Of a stretch of 64,000 nt of DNA, positions 54,663 through 62,789 are shown piece after piece. The position numbers and the translations under genes are program-made. The stretch's first letter is position 1. Every line of letters starts with the position of its first letter. The notes beneath the pieces are model-generated. The model made no database searches and was not told the origin of the DNA. It saw only the letters and a list, made by a program, of their open reading frames with translations. Origin of the DNA: Marivirga arenosa (GTDB lineage Bacteria > Bacteroidota > Bacteroidia > Cytophagales > Cyclobacteriaceae); the NCBI RefSeq assembly GCF_030503895.2, contig NZ_CP129970.2, positions 1,552,001-1,616,000 on the forward strand. The letters run 5' to 3'.

Positions 54663-55202
54663 ATGTCTAAAAACAAAGTTTTTATTGCTACCAGTATAGA
54701 TAATTTTATTGCGGATAAAAATGGCAATATTGATTGGCTCCATTCAATCCCAAACCCTGATCAAGATGATATGGGTTATCAGCAATTTATGAATGGGGTC
54801 GATGCTTTATTGATGGGTAGAAATACTTTTGATACAGTTTCTGGTTTTGATATTGAATGGCCATATGAAAAGCCTGTTTTTGTATTAAGTAATTCTTTAA
54901 AACAGATACCTGACGAACTTTCCGGAAAAGTAGAATTGTTAAACGGAGATTTAAATTCCGTTTTAAATACTAACCATAATAAGGGCTATTCTAATTTGTA
55001 TATCGATGGAGGAAAATTAATTCAAAGTTTCTTAAAAGAGGATTTGATAGATGAAATGACCATCACCAAAATCCCTATTTTACTCGGTGAGGGAGTCTCT
55101 TTATTTTCATCACTAGAACACCCATTAAATTTTGAATGTATTAATACTAAAATATATTTAAATAGTATTGTGCAAAACCAATTTAAACGAGTAAGAAAAT
55201 AG
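54663..55202 (+). CDS. Dihydrofolate reductase-family protein (RibD C-terminal type)
   Basis: The 179-residue protein has the family start VFIATSIDNFIADKNGNIDW, a cofactor stretch ALLMGRNTFDTV and YIDGGKLIQSFLKEDLIDEM with IPILLGEGVSLF. It belongs to the broad group often labelled DHFR/riboflavin-deaminase-like. Enzymatic activity is not certain for this group. It lies 23 bases from the preceding gene and may be co-transcribed. Confidence 0.87.
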   Translation: MSKNKVFIATSIDNFIADKNGNIDWLHSIPNPDQDDMGYQQFMNGVDALLMGRNTFDTVSGFDIEWPYEKPVFVLSNSLKQIPDELSGKVELLNGDLNSVLNTNHNKGYSNLYIDGGKLIQSFLKEDLIDEMTITKIPILLGEGVSLFSSLEHPLNFECINTKIYLNSIVQNQFKRVRK

Positions 55203-55210
55203 GTTATATT

Positions 55211-55342
55211 TTAAAGTATAAAAAAGCGGCCAATTAAGTAAATACCTGGGAAAAGTGACATAAACACAATGCACTTTAAACAGATCATTATAGTTGGGTT
55301 TCCTTTTTTATCATTATTCAAATTAGATATTTGCTTTTCCAT
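55211..55342 (-). CDS. Possible small protein of 43 residues
   Basis: A minus-strand frame from ATG 55342 to TAA 55211: a polar start (MEKQISNLNNDKKGNPT) then a hydrophobic C-terminal stretch (IMICLKCIVFMSLFPGIYLI). A CLKC pair is embedded in it. The 413-base gap 55203-55615 has no other gene, and a promoter box for gltX near its end. No promoter box is seen for this frame, so it may be chance. Confidence 0.32.
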   Translation of the reverse strand: MEKQISNLNNDKKGNPTIMICLKCIVFMSLFPGIYLIGRFFIL

Positions 55343-55578
55343 AATATTGGTAGTTTAAGATTGATAGTAGGTTATATAGGATTTTATTACATACAAGTGT
55401 AATTTAATAATTTCTGTTTTCAAATACCTTAAAGACTAAATTAATTCTACAGATTATTTAAAAATTGCGATAAAAATACGTGATACACCTATTAATAGTA
55501 TTCAAAATGAGAGATGATTAGAAATCATATTATTGGGGCATAAATCTAATCTTTATGCGAGTTTTACACATTATTGAT

Positions 55579-55586
55579 TAATTTTG
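55579..55586 (+). promoter_or_regulatory. Candidate -7 box TAATTTTG for gltX
   Basis: An exact TAnnTTTG match, 30 bases before the gltX ATG. No TTG lies at the usual distance upstream. Confidence 0.45.
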
Positions 55587-55615
55587 CAGCCCATTAGCAT
55601 AAAAACATAAATCTC

Positions 55616-57157
55616 ATGAGTCAAGCTGTACGTGTACGTTTTGCCCCTAGTCCAACCGGACCACTTCATATCGGTGGAGTTAGAACGGCTTTATATAACT
55701 ATCTTTTTGCTAAAAAAGAAGGTGGAAAATTCATTTTACGAATTGAAGACACTGATCAAAACAGATATGTAGAAGGAGCAGAGGATTATATTCACCAAAC
55801 TTTAAAATGGTTAGGGATTACACCTGATGAAAGCCCTTGGAATGATGAAGGTGAAGTAGGGCCGTATAGGCAAAGTGAGCGTAAGGAAATTTATGCAAAA
55901 TATGCACAGCAATTGCTTGATGAAGATAAAGCATATTACGCATTCGACACTGCAGAAGAATTGGATGAAATGCGTGAGCGTTTGAAAGCAGCTCGAGTAG
56001 ATACTCCTCAGTATAATGCGATTACTCGCATGCAGATGAAAAACGCCTTGACACTTTCCAAAGAAGAAGTACAACAAAAACTTGATGCTGGTGAGCCTTA
56101 TGTTATTAGATTGAAGGTACCTAGAAAAGAAGAAATCAGACTAAACGATAAAGTAAGAGGTTGGGTAATGGTTCACTCTACTCAAATTGATGATAAAATC
56201 ATCATGAAGTCAGATGGAATGCCTACCTATCATTTAGCGAATGTAGTGGATGATCATTTAATGGGGATCACGCATGTAATCAGAGGAGAAGAATGGTTGC
56301 CATCTGCACCATTACATGTTTTACTTTATCAGTTTTTAGGTTGGGAAGATACCATGCCAACATTTGCTCACTTACCATTATTACTAAAACCAGATGGAAA
56401 TGGTAAATTAAGTAAGCGTGATGCCGAAAAACATGGTTTCCCTATTTTCCCAATGGAATGGAAAGACCCTGCTTCAGGAGAAATGTTAGCAGGCTTTAAA
56501 GAAGATGGCTACCTGCCAGATGCTTTGATTAACTTTTTAGCATTCTTAGGCTGGAACCCAGGAGGGGAGCAAGAGATTTTCAGTTTAGAGGAATTAATAA
56601 ATGCTTTCTCACTGGAAAGAATCGGAAAAGCAGGAGCCAAGTTTGATATCCAAAAAGCGAAGTGGTTCAATGAGCAGTATTTGAAAAGTAAAACGAATGC
56701 TGAGTTGGCAGATTATTTAAAGAAAGATACTGAAGCTAATGGCATTGAAGTTTCACAGCAAAAACTAGAGCGTATTGTTCATGCATTAAAAGAGCGTGTT
56801 ACTTTCCCTACTGAATTCTGGACCCAAGGACAGTATTTCTTTAAAAAACCAGATCATTATGATGAAAAGGTAGTGCGTAAAAAATGGAATGCTGATGTAG
56901 ATAAGGCCTTAAGCTTATACGCAAATGCTTTAGAGAAAGTAGAACACCTTGATGCTGGAAATGCCAAGGCAACTTTTGCTGCTGTATTGGAGGAAGAAGG
57001 AATAGGCATGGGAAAAGTAATGCAATCTTTAAGAGTTAGTATTACTGGAGAAGCAGGCGGACCAGATTTAATGGATATTATTGAAATTTTAGGAAAAGAA
57101 GAAATAACAGAAAGGATCCGAATAGCGTTAGATAAGCTAAAGGACCAAATTTCTTAA
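55616..57157 (+). CDS. gltX: Glutamyl-tRNA synthetase
   Basis: Charges tRNA-Glu (and possibly tRNA-Gln) with glutamate. The 513-residue class I synthetase has the HIGH-type motif in PSPTGPLHIGGVRTA (H18-G21), and the KMSKS-type motif KLSKR at 264-268. The C-terminal anticodon-binding region follows. No glnS or gatCAB genes are in the window, so discrimination cannot be judged. A terminator lies after the next small gene, so the two probably form an operon. Confidence 0.97.
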   Translation: MSQAVRVRFAPSPTGPLHIGGVRTALYNYLFAKKEGGKFILRIEDTDQNRYVEGAEDYIHQTLKWLGITPDESPWNDEGEVGPYRQSERKEIYAKYAQQLLDEDKAYYAFDTAEELDEMRERLKAARVDTPQYNAITRMQMKNALTLSKEEVQQKLDAGEPYVIRLKVPRKEEIRLNDKVRGWVMVHSTQIDDKIIMKSDGMPTYHLANVVDDHLMGITHVIRGEEWLPSAPLHVLLYQFLGWEDTMPTFAHLPLLLKPDGNGKLSKRDAEKHGFPIFPMEWKDPASGEMLAGFKEDGYLPDALINFLAFLGWNPGGEQEIFSLEELINAFSLERIGKAGAKFDIQKAKWFNEQYLKSKTNAELADYLKKDTEANGIEVSQQKLERIVHALKERVTFPTEFWTQGQYFFKKPDHYDEKVVRKKWNADVDKALSLYANALEKVEHLDAGNAKATFAAVLEEEGIGMGKVMQSLRVSITGEAGGPDLMDIIEILGKEEITERIRIALDKLKDQIS

Positions 57158-57159
57158 TA

Positions 57160-57378
57160 ATGCCTAAAAAGAAAGACGATAGTAAAAAACATAAAAAACC
57201 GAATGTCAACCCAAAATTAGAAGGCTTTGATGTAAAAATTGATTCCTTCGGTGAGATTCAAACTAGTTTTGATATTGATAAGATTAATCAATTCCTTAAT
57301 GAAGAAGTTGAGGATAAAAAGCTGAAAGATAGGGATGATTTAGAGGATCTTAAAAAAGATAATGAAGAGGAGGAATAG
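57160..57378 (+). CDS. Small charged protein downstream of gltX
   Basis: The 72-residue protein has a basic N-terminus (PKKKDDSKKHKKPN), a short ordered core (LEGFDVKIDSFGEIQTSFDIDKINQFL), and an acidic tail ending in EEE. The core FDVKIDSFGEI looks conserved in Bacteroidota small proteins next to gltX, though I cannot check. It starts two bases after the gltX stop, so it is translationally linked. The function is unknown. Confidence 0.8.
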   Translation: MPKKKDDSKKHKKPNVNPKLEGFDVKIDSFGEIQTSFDIDKINQFLNEEVEDKKLKDRDDLEDLKKDNEEEE

Positions 57379-57394
57379 CTATTCCTCTTTTTTT
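57370..57394 (+). terminator. Terminator overlapping stop codons of convergent genes
   Basis: A perfect palindrome GAGGAATAGCTATTCCTC (57370-57387) followed by seven T. It includes the TAG stop of the small gene and overlaps the end of the 3D-domain gene. Confidence 0.85.
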
Positions 57395-57831
57395 ATTTCT
57401 TCACTTTTAATAGGTATATAAATTTCTACCTCTTTCTTGCCCCAACTTCTTGCAGCTTGAACATCTAAGCCCATATAAATATCAATTTTACGGGTCCAGC
57501 GCTTATTCATTTTATCTTTCACCAAATACGGCCCTTCTAATCCTTCAATCAAAACTGTATCGTTATGTTCTAAGAGCTCTTCTTTAAGAAAATCTCTCGA
57601 AATCGCGATAGATTGCATACCTGGCTTTAGCGTATCTCCCCATGCTGCAATACTTGGGTTTCTTTTCTTGGTTTGGCTTTCAACAGAATTATAGGCAGTA
57701 GCGGTTACTTGAATTGTATCATACAGTTGAACTTCTTCTTTTTCAGTTGACCCTTCCGGATTTCCACAACCCACCAATAGAAACAAAAATGCGAATTGAA
57801 TTAAGCTACATGTAGATTTCTTAATCATCAT
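57379..57831 (-). CDS. 3D-domain lipoprotein
   Basis: The 150-residue protein has a lipoprotein leader ending LLVGC. The body is a 3D (Asp-Asp-Asp) domain: VTATAYNS, WGDTLKPGMQSIAIS, then the KMNKRWTRKIDIYMG and QAARSWGKKEVEIYI segments. Related double-psi beta-barrel domains occur in lytic transglycosylases; the role here is probably cell-wall or envelope related. Convergent with the gltX operon. Confidence 0.85.
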   Translation of the reverse strand: MMIKKSTCSLIQFAFLFLLVGCGNPEGSTEKEEVQLYDTIQVTATAYNSVESQTKKRNPSIAAWGDTLKPGMQSIAISRDFLKEELLEHNDTVLIEGLEGPYLVKDKMNKRWTRKIDIYMGLDVQAARSWGKKEVEIYIPIKSEEIKKEE

Positions 57832-57976
57832 AATTTAAATTGATTTATAAATACAATCTATACCCTCTATAATTGTTCGAATTAAGCTTCCTTCTGGGTT
57901 TCTAAAAATTAGTGTTCATATTTTAATAATATGCAAATAACTTATAGATTTAATAAATTTAGAAAACTTTAAAATT

Positions 57977-58753
57977 ATGCATTCACAATCACACGAAGTA
58001 GATTATAAGATTTTAGGAGATGGCGTACAGCTGGTAGAAATAGAATTAGATCCTCAAGAAACCGTAATTGCTGAAGCCGGAGCTATGGTTTACATGGACA
58101 ATGACATTCAATTTGAAACCAAAATGGGGGACGGTTCCAACCCTAATGAAGGTTTTATGGGTAAGTTACTTTCTGCTGGAAGTAGGATTTTTACTGGTGA
58201 GTCGCTCTTCATGACTCACTTTACACATAGAGGACAAGGTAAAGCCCATGTGGCTTTTGCTGGCCCATATCCTGGTACTGTAATCGCAATGGATTTAAAA
58301 AACCATTACAATAATGAGGTAATAGTTCAAAAGGATGGTTTTTTATGTGCTGCAATGGGTACTAAAGTTTCAATTACTTTAAATAGAAAATTAGGGTCTG
58401 GCTTATTAGGAGGCGAAGGTTTTATCATGCAAAAGTTACAAGGAAATGGAAAGGCTTTTGTGCACGCTGGGGGAACTGTAATTGAAAAACAATTAAATAA
58501 TGAAACACTAAAAGTAGATACTGGCTGTGTAGTAGCTTATGAATCTTCTTTAGATTTTGACATTCAAGCAAGTGGAGGAATAAAGTCTATGTTATTCGGA
58601 GGGGAAGGTATTTTCCTGGCTACATTAAGAGGAACTGGTAAAGTTTGGTTACAATCTATGCCTATTAGAAAGTTAATTCAGGCTATTGCACCCTACAGTA
58701 AAAATTCAAGAAAAGAAGGTGGTTCCTTGTTAGGGGAATTCCTCGAAAGATAA
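57977..58753 (+). CDS. TIGR00266/AIM24-family protein
   Basis: The 258-residue soluble protein belongs to the AIM24/TIGR00266 family: VQLVEIELDPQETVIAEAGAM, FEGK-type GGEGFIMQKLQG, HAGGTVIEKQL, and GEGIFLATLRGTGKVWLQSMP. The fold is a duplicated beta-prism. Mitochondrial relatives affect inner-membrane organisation; the bacterial role is unknown. It ends in a bidirectional terminator shared with the DUF4230 gene. Confidence 0.92.
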   Translation: MHSQSHEVDYKILGDGVQLVEIELDPQETVIAEAGAMVYMDNDIQFETKMGDGSNPNEGFMGKLLSAGSRIFTGESLFMTHFTHRGQGKAHVAFAGPYPGTVIAMDLKNHYNNEVIVQKDGFLCAAMGTKVSITLNRKLGSGLLGGEGFIMQKLQGNGKAFVHAGGTVIEKQLNNETLKVDTGCVVAYESSLDFDIQASGGIKSMLFGGEGIFLATLRGTGKVWLQSMPIRKLIQAIAPYSKNSRKEGGSLLGEFLER

Positions 58754-58767
58754 GGAATGAAGCATTA

Positions 58768-58801
58768 AAAAGGGGACTTAAATTGGTTTAAGTGCCCTTT
58801 T
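58768..58801. terminator. Bidirectional terminator
   Basis: An extended stem (AAAAGGG, one mismatch, ACTTAAA) pairs with the second arm 58787-58801 around TTGG, with A and T runs on the two sides. It separates convergent genes. Confidence 0.82.
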
Positions 58802-58811
58802 CCCAATAGGC

Positions 58812-59462
58812 CTATTTTTCAATTCTGATAGGTATTGATTTTGGTTGCTCAGGATAGATTAATAGAACAGGCATTCCAGTAATATTTTCAACGAAAGGCT
58901 TTAAAATATCATGGCTCATGTTTTTAGCATCTGTTAATATTCCAGATTCCAGCGCAGCTATTTTTATTTGTTTTTCCGCTTTTGCGTAGACTTGATCTAC
59001 AAATTCAGCCGCTTTTTTATCATCTCTGCTTGTTCTTAAATCATAAAACTTACTGTTTTCCAAATTCACTTTATAATAGCAGATTTCGGTTTGTGGCAAT
59101 AAAATTGTTAACGTATCATTTTCAACCGAGATATCTTCTTTTTTCATTTTCATAAGGTCTAAACAAGCCACAGCCTCACCTTGAGCAATTAAAATTGCTT
59201 TCTGGTCTTGGCCTCCAGGAATATAAAAGTAACCTAAATCTAAATACCTTTTAGCTATGTTTTCTACTTCAACTACCTCTTTATAGTTATATTTCACTAA
59301 TTCAAGCTTACCTAATTTTTCAATCTGCTGAAGAACTAAGGTATAATCAGTATTTACTTTTTCGGGACTTGTGTAATTACCCAGTCTTCTTAACCAAAGA
59401 AACACTAACAAAATCAATACTACTATCCAGGGAATTATTCGAAGGATTGCTTTAAAGTTCAT
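58812..59462 (-). CDS. DUF4230-domain membrane-anchored protein
   Basis: The 216-residue protein has an N-terminal membrane helix (IIPWIVVLILLVFLWL, about residues 9-24). The DUF4230 body (about 40-195) contains KLELVKYNYKEVVEV, ILIAQGEAVACLDL and LLPQTEICYYKVNLE. A domain like this in bacteria has no known function. It is divergent from the radical SAM gene by 43 bases. Confidence 0.87.
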   Translation of the reverse strand: MNFKAILRIIPWIVVLILLVFLWLRRLGNYTSPEKVNTDYTLVLQQIEKLGKLELVKYNYKEVVEVENIAKRYLDLGYFYIPGGQDQKAILIAQGEAVACLDLMKMKKEDISVENDTLTILLPQTEICYYKVNLENSKFYDLRTSRDDKKAAEFVDQVYAKAEKQIKIAALESGILTDAKNMSHDILKPFVENITGMPVLLIYPEQPKSIPIRIEK

Positions 59463-59505
59463 CTAGTTTTATTAAGTTCGTTTTTGCTTTTAACACATTA
59501 TTGAA

Positions 59506-60528
59506 ATGCATTTTAAAGATAGCCTTAATCTATTGAAAAAGATAACATTTCGGAAAGCTACAAACGCTTTTCTGCTATGGTGGAGCTATCATCTTTCTAA
59601 ACATTCCAGACAAGCTAATATAAAAGGGAAGCCTATTTCAATTTCAATTGAACCTACTACTTCATGCAATTTAAGGTGTCCGGAATGCCCAAGTGGATTA
59701 CGCTCATTTACTCGGCCAGTGGGTATGCTAAAGCCTGATGCTTTTGAAAAGATGCTTGCACAGCTTAAAGATCATTTAATCTATATGTTATTCTATTTTC
59801 AGGGGGAGCCCTATGTGAATAAGAATTTTTTGGAGCTCGTAAAAATTGCTTCCAAGCATAAAATATATACCGCTACTTCAACAAATGCCCATTTTTTAGA
59901 TGATGAAACCGCAAAGAAAACCGTGGAAAGTGGTTTGGACCGGTTAATTATTTCAATCGATGGAGCAAGTCAGGAAACGTATGAATCATATAGAATTGGT
60001 GGGAAACTTGATAAAGTATTAGAAGGTACGCAAAACGTGATGAAATGGAAGAAAACGTTAAAATCAAGTACTCCGCACGTTATTTTTCAGTTTTTGGTTG
60101 TAAAGCCTAATGAACAAGATATTCCAGCAATTTATGAATTAGCAAATAAATTGGGTGTTGATGAGGTCAAATTAAAAACAGCACAAATTTATGATTATAA
60201 AAACGGCTCACCGCTTATTCCTGATAATCCGAAATATAGCCGCTATAAAAAAATGACAGATGGTTTGTATGCTATAAAAAATAAATTGTTAAATCAGTGT
60301 TGGAAGATGTGGCATAGCTGTGTAATAACCTGGGACGGGCGGGTTGTTCCATGTTGTTTCGATAAAGATGCACAACATCAATTAGGAAATTTAAATCAAG
60401 AGAAATTTGAGGATGTCTGGAATGGGAAAGCCTATCAAAGCTTCCGAAATAAACTTTTAAAATCAAGAAGTGAAATTGATATTTGTACCAATTGTACTGA
60501 AGGTACTAAGGTATGGACTGATGCATAA
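59506..60528 (+). CDS. Radical SAM/SPASM-domain protein
   Basis: The 340-residue protein binds a 4Fe-4S cluster through C54, C58 and C61 (CNLRCPEC), with SAM-binding strands following. The C-terminal SPASM-like region has CWKMWHSC, VPCCFDKD and ICTNC for auxiliary clusters. No precursor peptide gene or PqqD-like protein is adjacent, so the substrate cannot be inferred. It is divergent from DUF4230. Confidence 0.9.
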   Translation: MHFKDSLNLLKKITFRKATNAFLLWWSYHLSKHSRQANIKGKPISISIEPTTSCNLRCPECPSGLRSFTRPVGMLKPDAFEKMLAQLKDHLIYMLFYFQGEPYVNKNFLELVKIASKHKIYTATSTNAHFLDDETAKKTVESGLDRLIISIDGASQETYESYRIGGKLDKVLEGTQNVMKWKKTLKSSTPHVIFQFLVVKPNEQDIPAIYELANKLGVDEVKLKTAQIYDYKNGSPLIPDNPKYSRYKKMTDGLYAIKNKLLNQCWKMWHSCVITWDGRVVPCCFDKDAQHQLGNLNQEKFEDVWNGKAYQSFRNKLLKSRSEIDICTNCTEGTKVWTDA

Positions 60529-60630
60529 AGCAATAAAGGCTTTCCGATAGACGTTTTACTGCAACTGATTTAAAATTCTTACATATTGGTCGAATTTGTA
60601 CTAAAATACTTTAAAATTTCATTTTAATAG

Positions 60631-60661
60631 TTGAATTTAGTGTTTGGTAAAGTTATATTTA
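60631..60661 (+). promoter_or_regulatory. Candidate gldJ promoter, TTG-N20-TATATTTA
   Basis: A TTG at 60631 and TATATTTA (7/8 of the -7 consensus) at 60654-60661, about 73 bases before the gldJ start. The rest of the 205-base gap holds nothing recognised. Confidence 0.35.
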
Positions 60662-60733
60662 CCAATTATTTATATATTGCATTGATATATAAGTGATTAA
60701 ACAGTGTTTATTAAACGAATACAATAACAGGAT

Positions 60734-61942
60734 ATGAAAAAGTGTGTGTTTAAAATTCAATATGCTGTCCTTGCAGCGGCTGTGGCCGTTATTTCTGCAT
60801 GTGGTGGCAGTAACAACCCTACCGCCAAAGGTCCAGGGGTGTTAAGTACTACAACAGGTTTGGAATACAATAGTGAAGAAGGCTTTCAGGTAGCTGAATT
60901 CCGTGGCCAACCTGATGGACCTAACTTGGTTTACATCGAAGGAGGTAGAACAGTTTTAGGTTCATTTGAAGAGGATATTCTTCATTCAAGAGATAATATA
61001 GAAAGAACAGTAACAGTATCTTCATTCTACATGGATGAAACTGAGGTTGCCAATATCCACTGGTTAGAGTTCTTACACTACGTAAAATTAGATTCATCTA
61101 GAGATTATTATGAATCTGTGAAACCAGATACTACAGTATGGGCTAAAAAATTAGCTTATAACGATCCTTATGTAGATCATTATTTAAGATACCCTGGTTT
61201 CAGATATCACCCAGTTGTAGGAGTTAGTTGGGAGCAAGCAACTGAATACTCTAAATGGAGATCTGTAATGGTAAATTATAAATTAGCTGAAGAGGCGGGA
61301 ATTGAAGTCCCAGCGGAATCAGGTGGTAGAATTCCATTAGAAACAGGTGTTGTTTTACCAGATTATAGATTACCTACAGAAGCTGAGTGGGAATACGCAG
61401 CTACTGCATTAATTGGTACTCAATGGGTTGATGAAGTTCAACTTTATAAAAGAATTTATCCTTGGGATGGTCACTCATTAAGAAATCCTTATGGAAAAGA
61501 AATGGGTTACTTCTTAGCTAATTTTAAAAGAGGTAGAGGTGACTATGGTGGTATTGCCGGTAAATTAAATGATGGAGCGTTTGTAACAGATTATATTTAC
61601 AACTATCCACCAAACGATTACGGTCTTTACAATATGGCTGGTAATGTTAATGAATGGGTATGGGATTTATACCGTCCATTATCATTCCAAGATTTTGAAG
61701 ATTTAAACCCAGTAAGAAGAGATGGTACTTTAGATCCACAGTCTAACTACGACAATGGTGCTAATGATCCAAATACTATCAACTCATTAATCAACGACAA
61801 CATTAGAGTTTACAAAGGAGGTTCTTGGGCAGATGTTGCTTATTGGTTATCTCCAGGTACAAGAAGATTTATTGAGCAGGATTCATCAACTGCAACAATT
61901 GGTTTCCGTTGCGCTATGATTAGAGCAGGAGGAAACAAATAA
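60734..61942 (+). CDS. gldJ: GldJ, gliding motility lipoprotein
   Basis: An outer-membrane lipoprotein needed for gliding and type IX secretion in Bacteroidota. The 402-residue protein has a lipobox ending AVISAC23. The rest is an FGE-sulfatase fold: PNLVYIEGGRTVLGSF, FYMDETEVANIHWLEFLHYV, HPVVGVSWEQATEYSKWR, YRLPTEAEWEYAA, NMAGNVNEWVWD and IGFRCAMI. This fits GldJ and distinguishes it from the related GldK by the presence of VKLDSSRDYYE and the overall length. Codons are noticeably more uniform than in neighbours, suggesting high expression. It is followed by a terminator. Confidence 0.92.
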   Translation: MKKCVFKIQYAVLAAAVAVISACGGSNNPTAKGPGVLSTTTGLEYNSEEGFQVAEFRGQPDGPNLVYIEGGRTVLGSFEEDILHSRDNIERTVTVSSFYMDETEVANIHWLEFLHYVKLDSSRDYYESVKPDTTVWAKKLAYNDPYVDHYLRYPGFRYHPVVGVSWEQATEYSKWRSVMVNYKLAEEAGIEVPAESGGRIPLETGVVLPDYRLPTEAEWEYAATALIGTQWVDEVQLYKRIYPWDGHSLRNPYGKEMGYFLANFKRGRGDYGGIAGKLNDGAFVTDYIYNYPPNDYGLYNMAGNVNEWVWDLYRPLSFQDFEDLNPVRRDGTLDPQSNYDNGANDPNTINSLINDNIRVYKGGSWADVAYWLSPGTRRFIEQDSSTATIGFRCAMIRAGGNK

Positions 61943-61967
61943 TTGATATTCGTTTAATAACAAAAGA

Positions 61968-61998
61968 AAGGCTTACTCATATCGAGTAAGCCTTTTTT
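61968..61998 (+). terminator. Rho-independent terminator after gldJ
   Basis: Eleven-bp stem AAGGCTTACTC/GAGTAAGCCTT, loop ATATC, then a T run. Confidence 0.9.
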
Positions 61999-62025
61999 AT
62001 TTTATAGTATTTAAAATTGAAGTGG

Positions 62026-62196
62026 TCACCCGCCACAACCTATAAATTTTTTGAAATCCATACCTTCAGGAAGCACGCCATTTCTTTCTTCATGATTTTC
62101 ATTCTCCTCTTTTGGGTCTTGTTTATTTTCCTTTTGCTTATTTTTAATGTCTGAATTATTATTCTCTAGTTTCTTATTTTTTTCTTCTGATTTCAT
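62026..62196 (-). CDS. Small hydrophilic protein with C-terminal GCGG tail
   Basis: A 56-residue minus-strand frame from ATG 62196 to TGA 62026. It starts MKSEEKNKK, runs through a highly charged Asn/Lys/Glu-rich region and ends LPEGMDFKKFIGCGG. The only ordered-looking part is this tail, with a Cys between glycines. It is convergent with gldJ, whose terminator is 28 bases away. The 394-base gap 61943-62336 otherwise holds only the terminator and a promoter. The function is unknown. Confidence 0.6.
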   Translation of the reverse strand: MKSEEKNKKLENNNSDIKNKQKENKQDPKEENENHEERNGVLPEGMDFKKFIGCGG

Positions 62197-62275
62197 ATTA
62201 ATTATAACGGTATTAATATTTATTATGTTTTTTGATAGGAGTGATGGAAAGTTCGCTATCCAATAAAACCTTTTC

Positions 62276-62307
62276 TTTGTGCTTTTAGAGCCTTTTTGTA
62301 TCTTTTG
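62276..62307 (+). promoter_or_regulatory. Candidate promoter, TTTG-N19-TATCTTTT
   Basis: TTTG (62276-62279) and TATCTTTTG (62299-62307) are 19 bases apart; the second has one extra T relative to the -7 consensus. About 30 bases before the next ATG. Confidence 0.45.
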
Positions 62308-62336
62308 CCTTATAATTAATTAAAAGTAACCTCAAT

Positions 62337-62789
62337 ATGCTCAAAAAGAGAATCTTTGTAGGCTTGGCTATCAGTCTAGCACAAATTTTATTGTTTTATG
62401 GAGTTTACCAGTTGCTCTTTTTATTTGAGCCATTCCTTGGAGATGAAACGAAAAGAACTGTTTTTGAAAATCTATTCTTAGATTGGTTTTTTAATGATTA
62501 TGTATTAGTATTTGCTCTTCTTATCATTTTACAAAATACCCTAATCATCATAACCTGGCGTAAAAACTGGACTCTAATTCTAAGAGTCATGACAAGTGTA
62601 TTGCATGCTTTATTTTGGATTCAAAACATGGATACTCTATATAATGAGTCAATAATTTTAGGAATAACGGGTATTGTTTTAATCTGGCTAGGCCCAGGCT
62701 TTGAATCTATATTGATTAAATCATTCAATATTGAGCACCCTTATAGGGAACGCGATTATTATGAGGATTTAGATAAAAAGAAAGGCTAA
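62337..62789 (+). CDS. Hypothetical four-helix membrane protein
   Basis: The 150-residue protein has four hydrophobic segments (about 6-28, 50-72, 80-97, 104-122) and a charged C-terminal tail (YRERDYYEDLDKKKG). No family is recognised. It is convergent with the ABC exporter gene; their stops abut. Confidence 0.75.
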   Translation: MLKKRIFVGLAISLAQILLFYGVYQLLFLFEPFLGDETKRTVFENLFLDWFFNDYVLVFALLIILQNTLIIITWRKNWTLILRVMTSVLHALFWIQNMDTLYNESIILGITGIVLIWLGPGFESILIKSFNIEHPYRERDYYEDLDKKKG

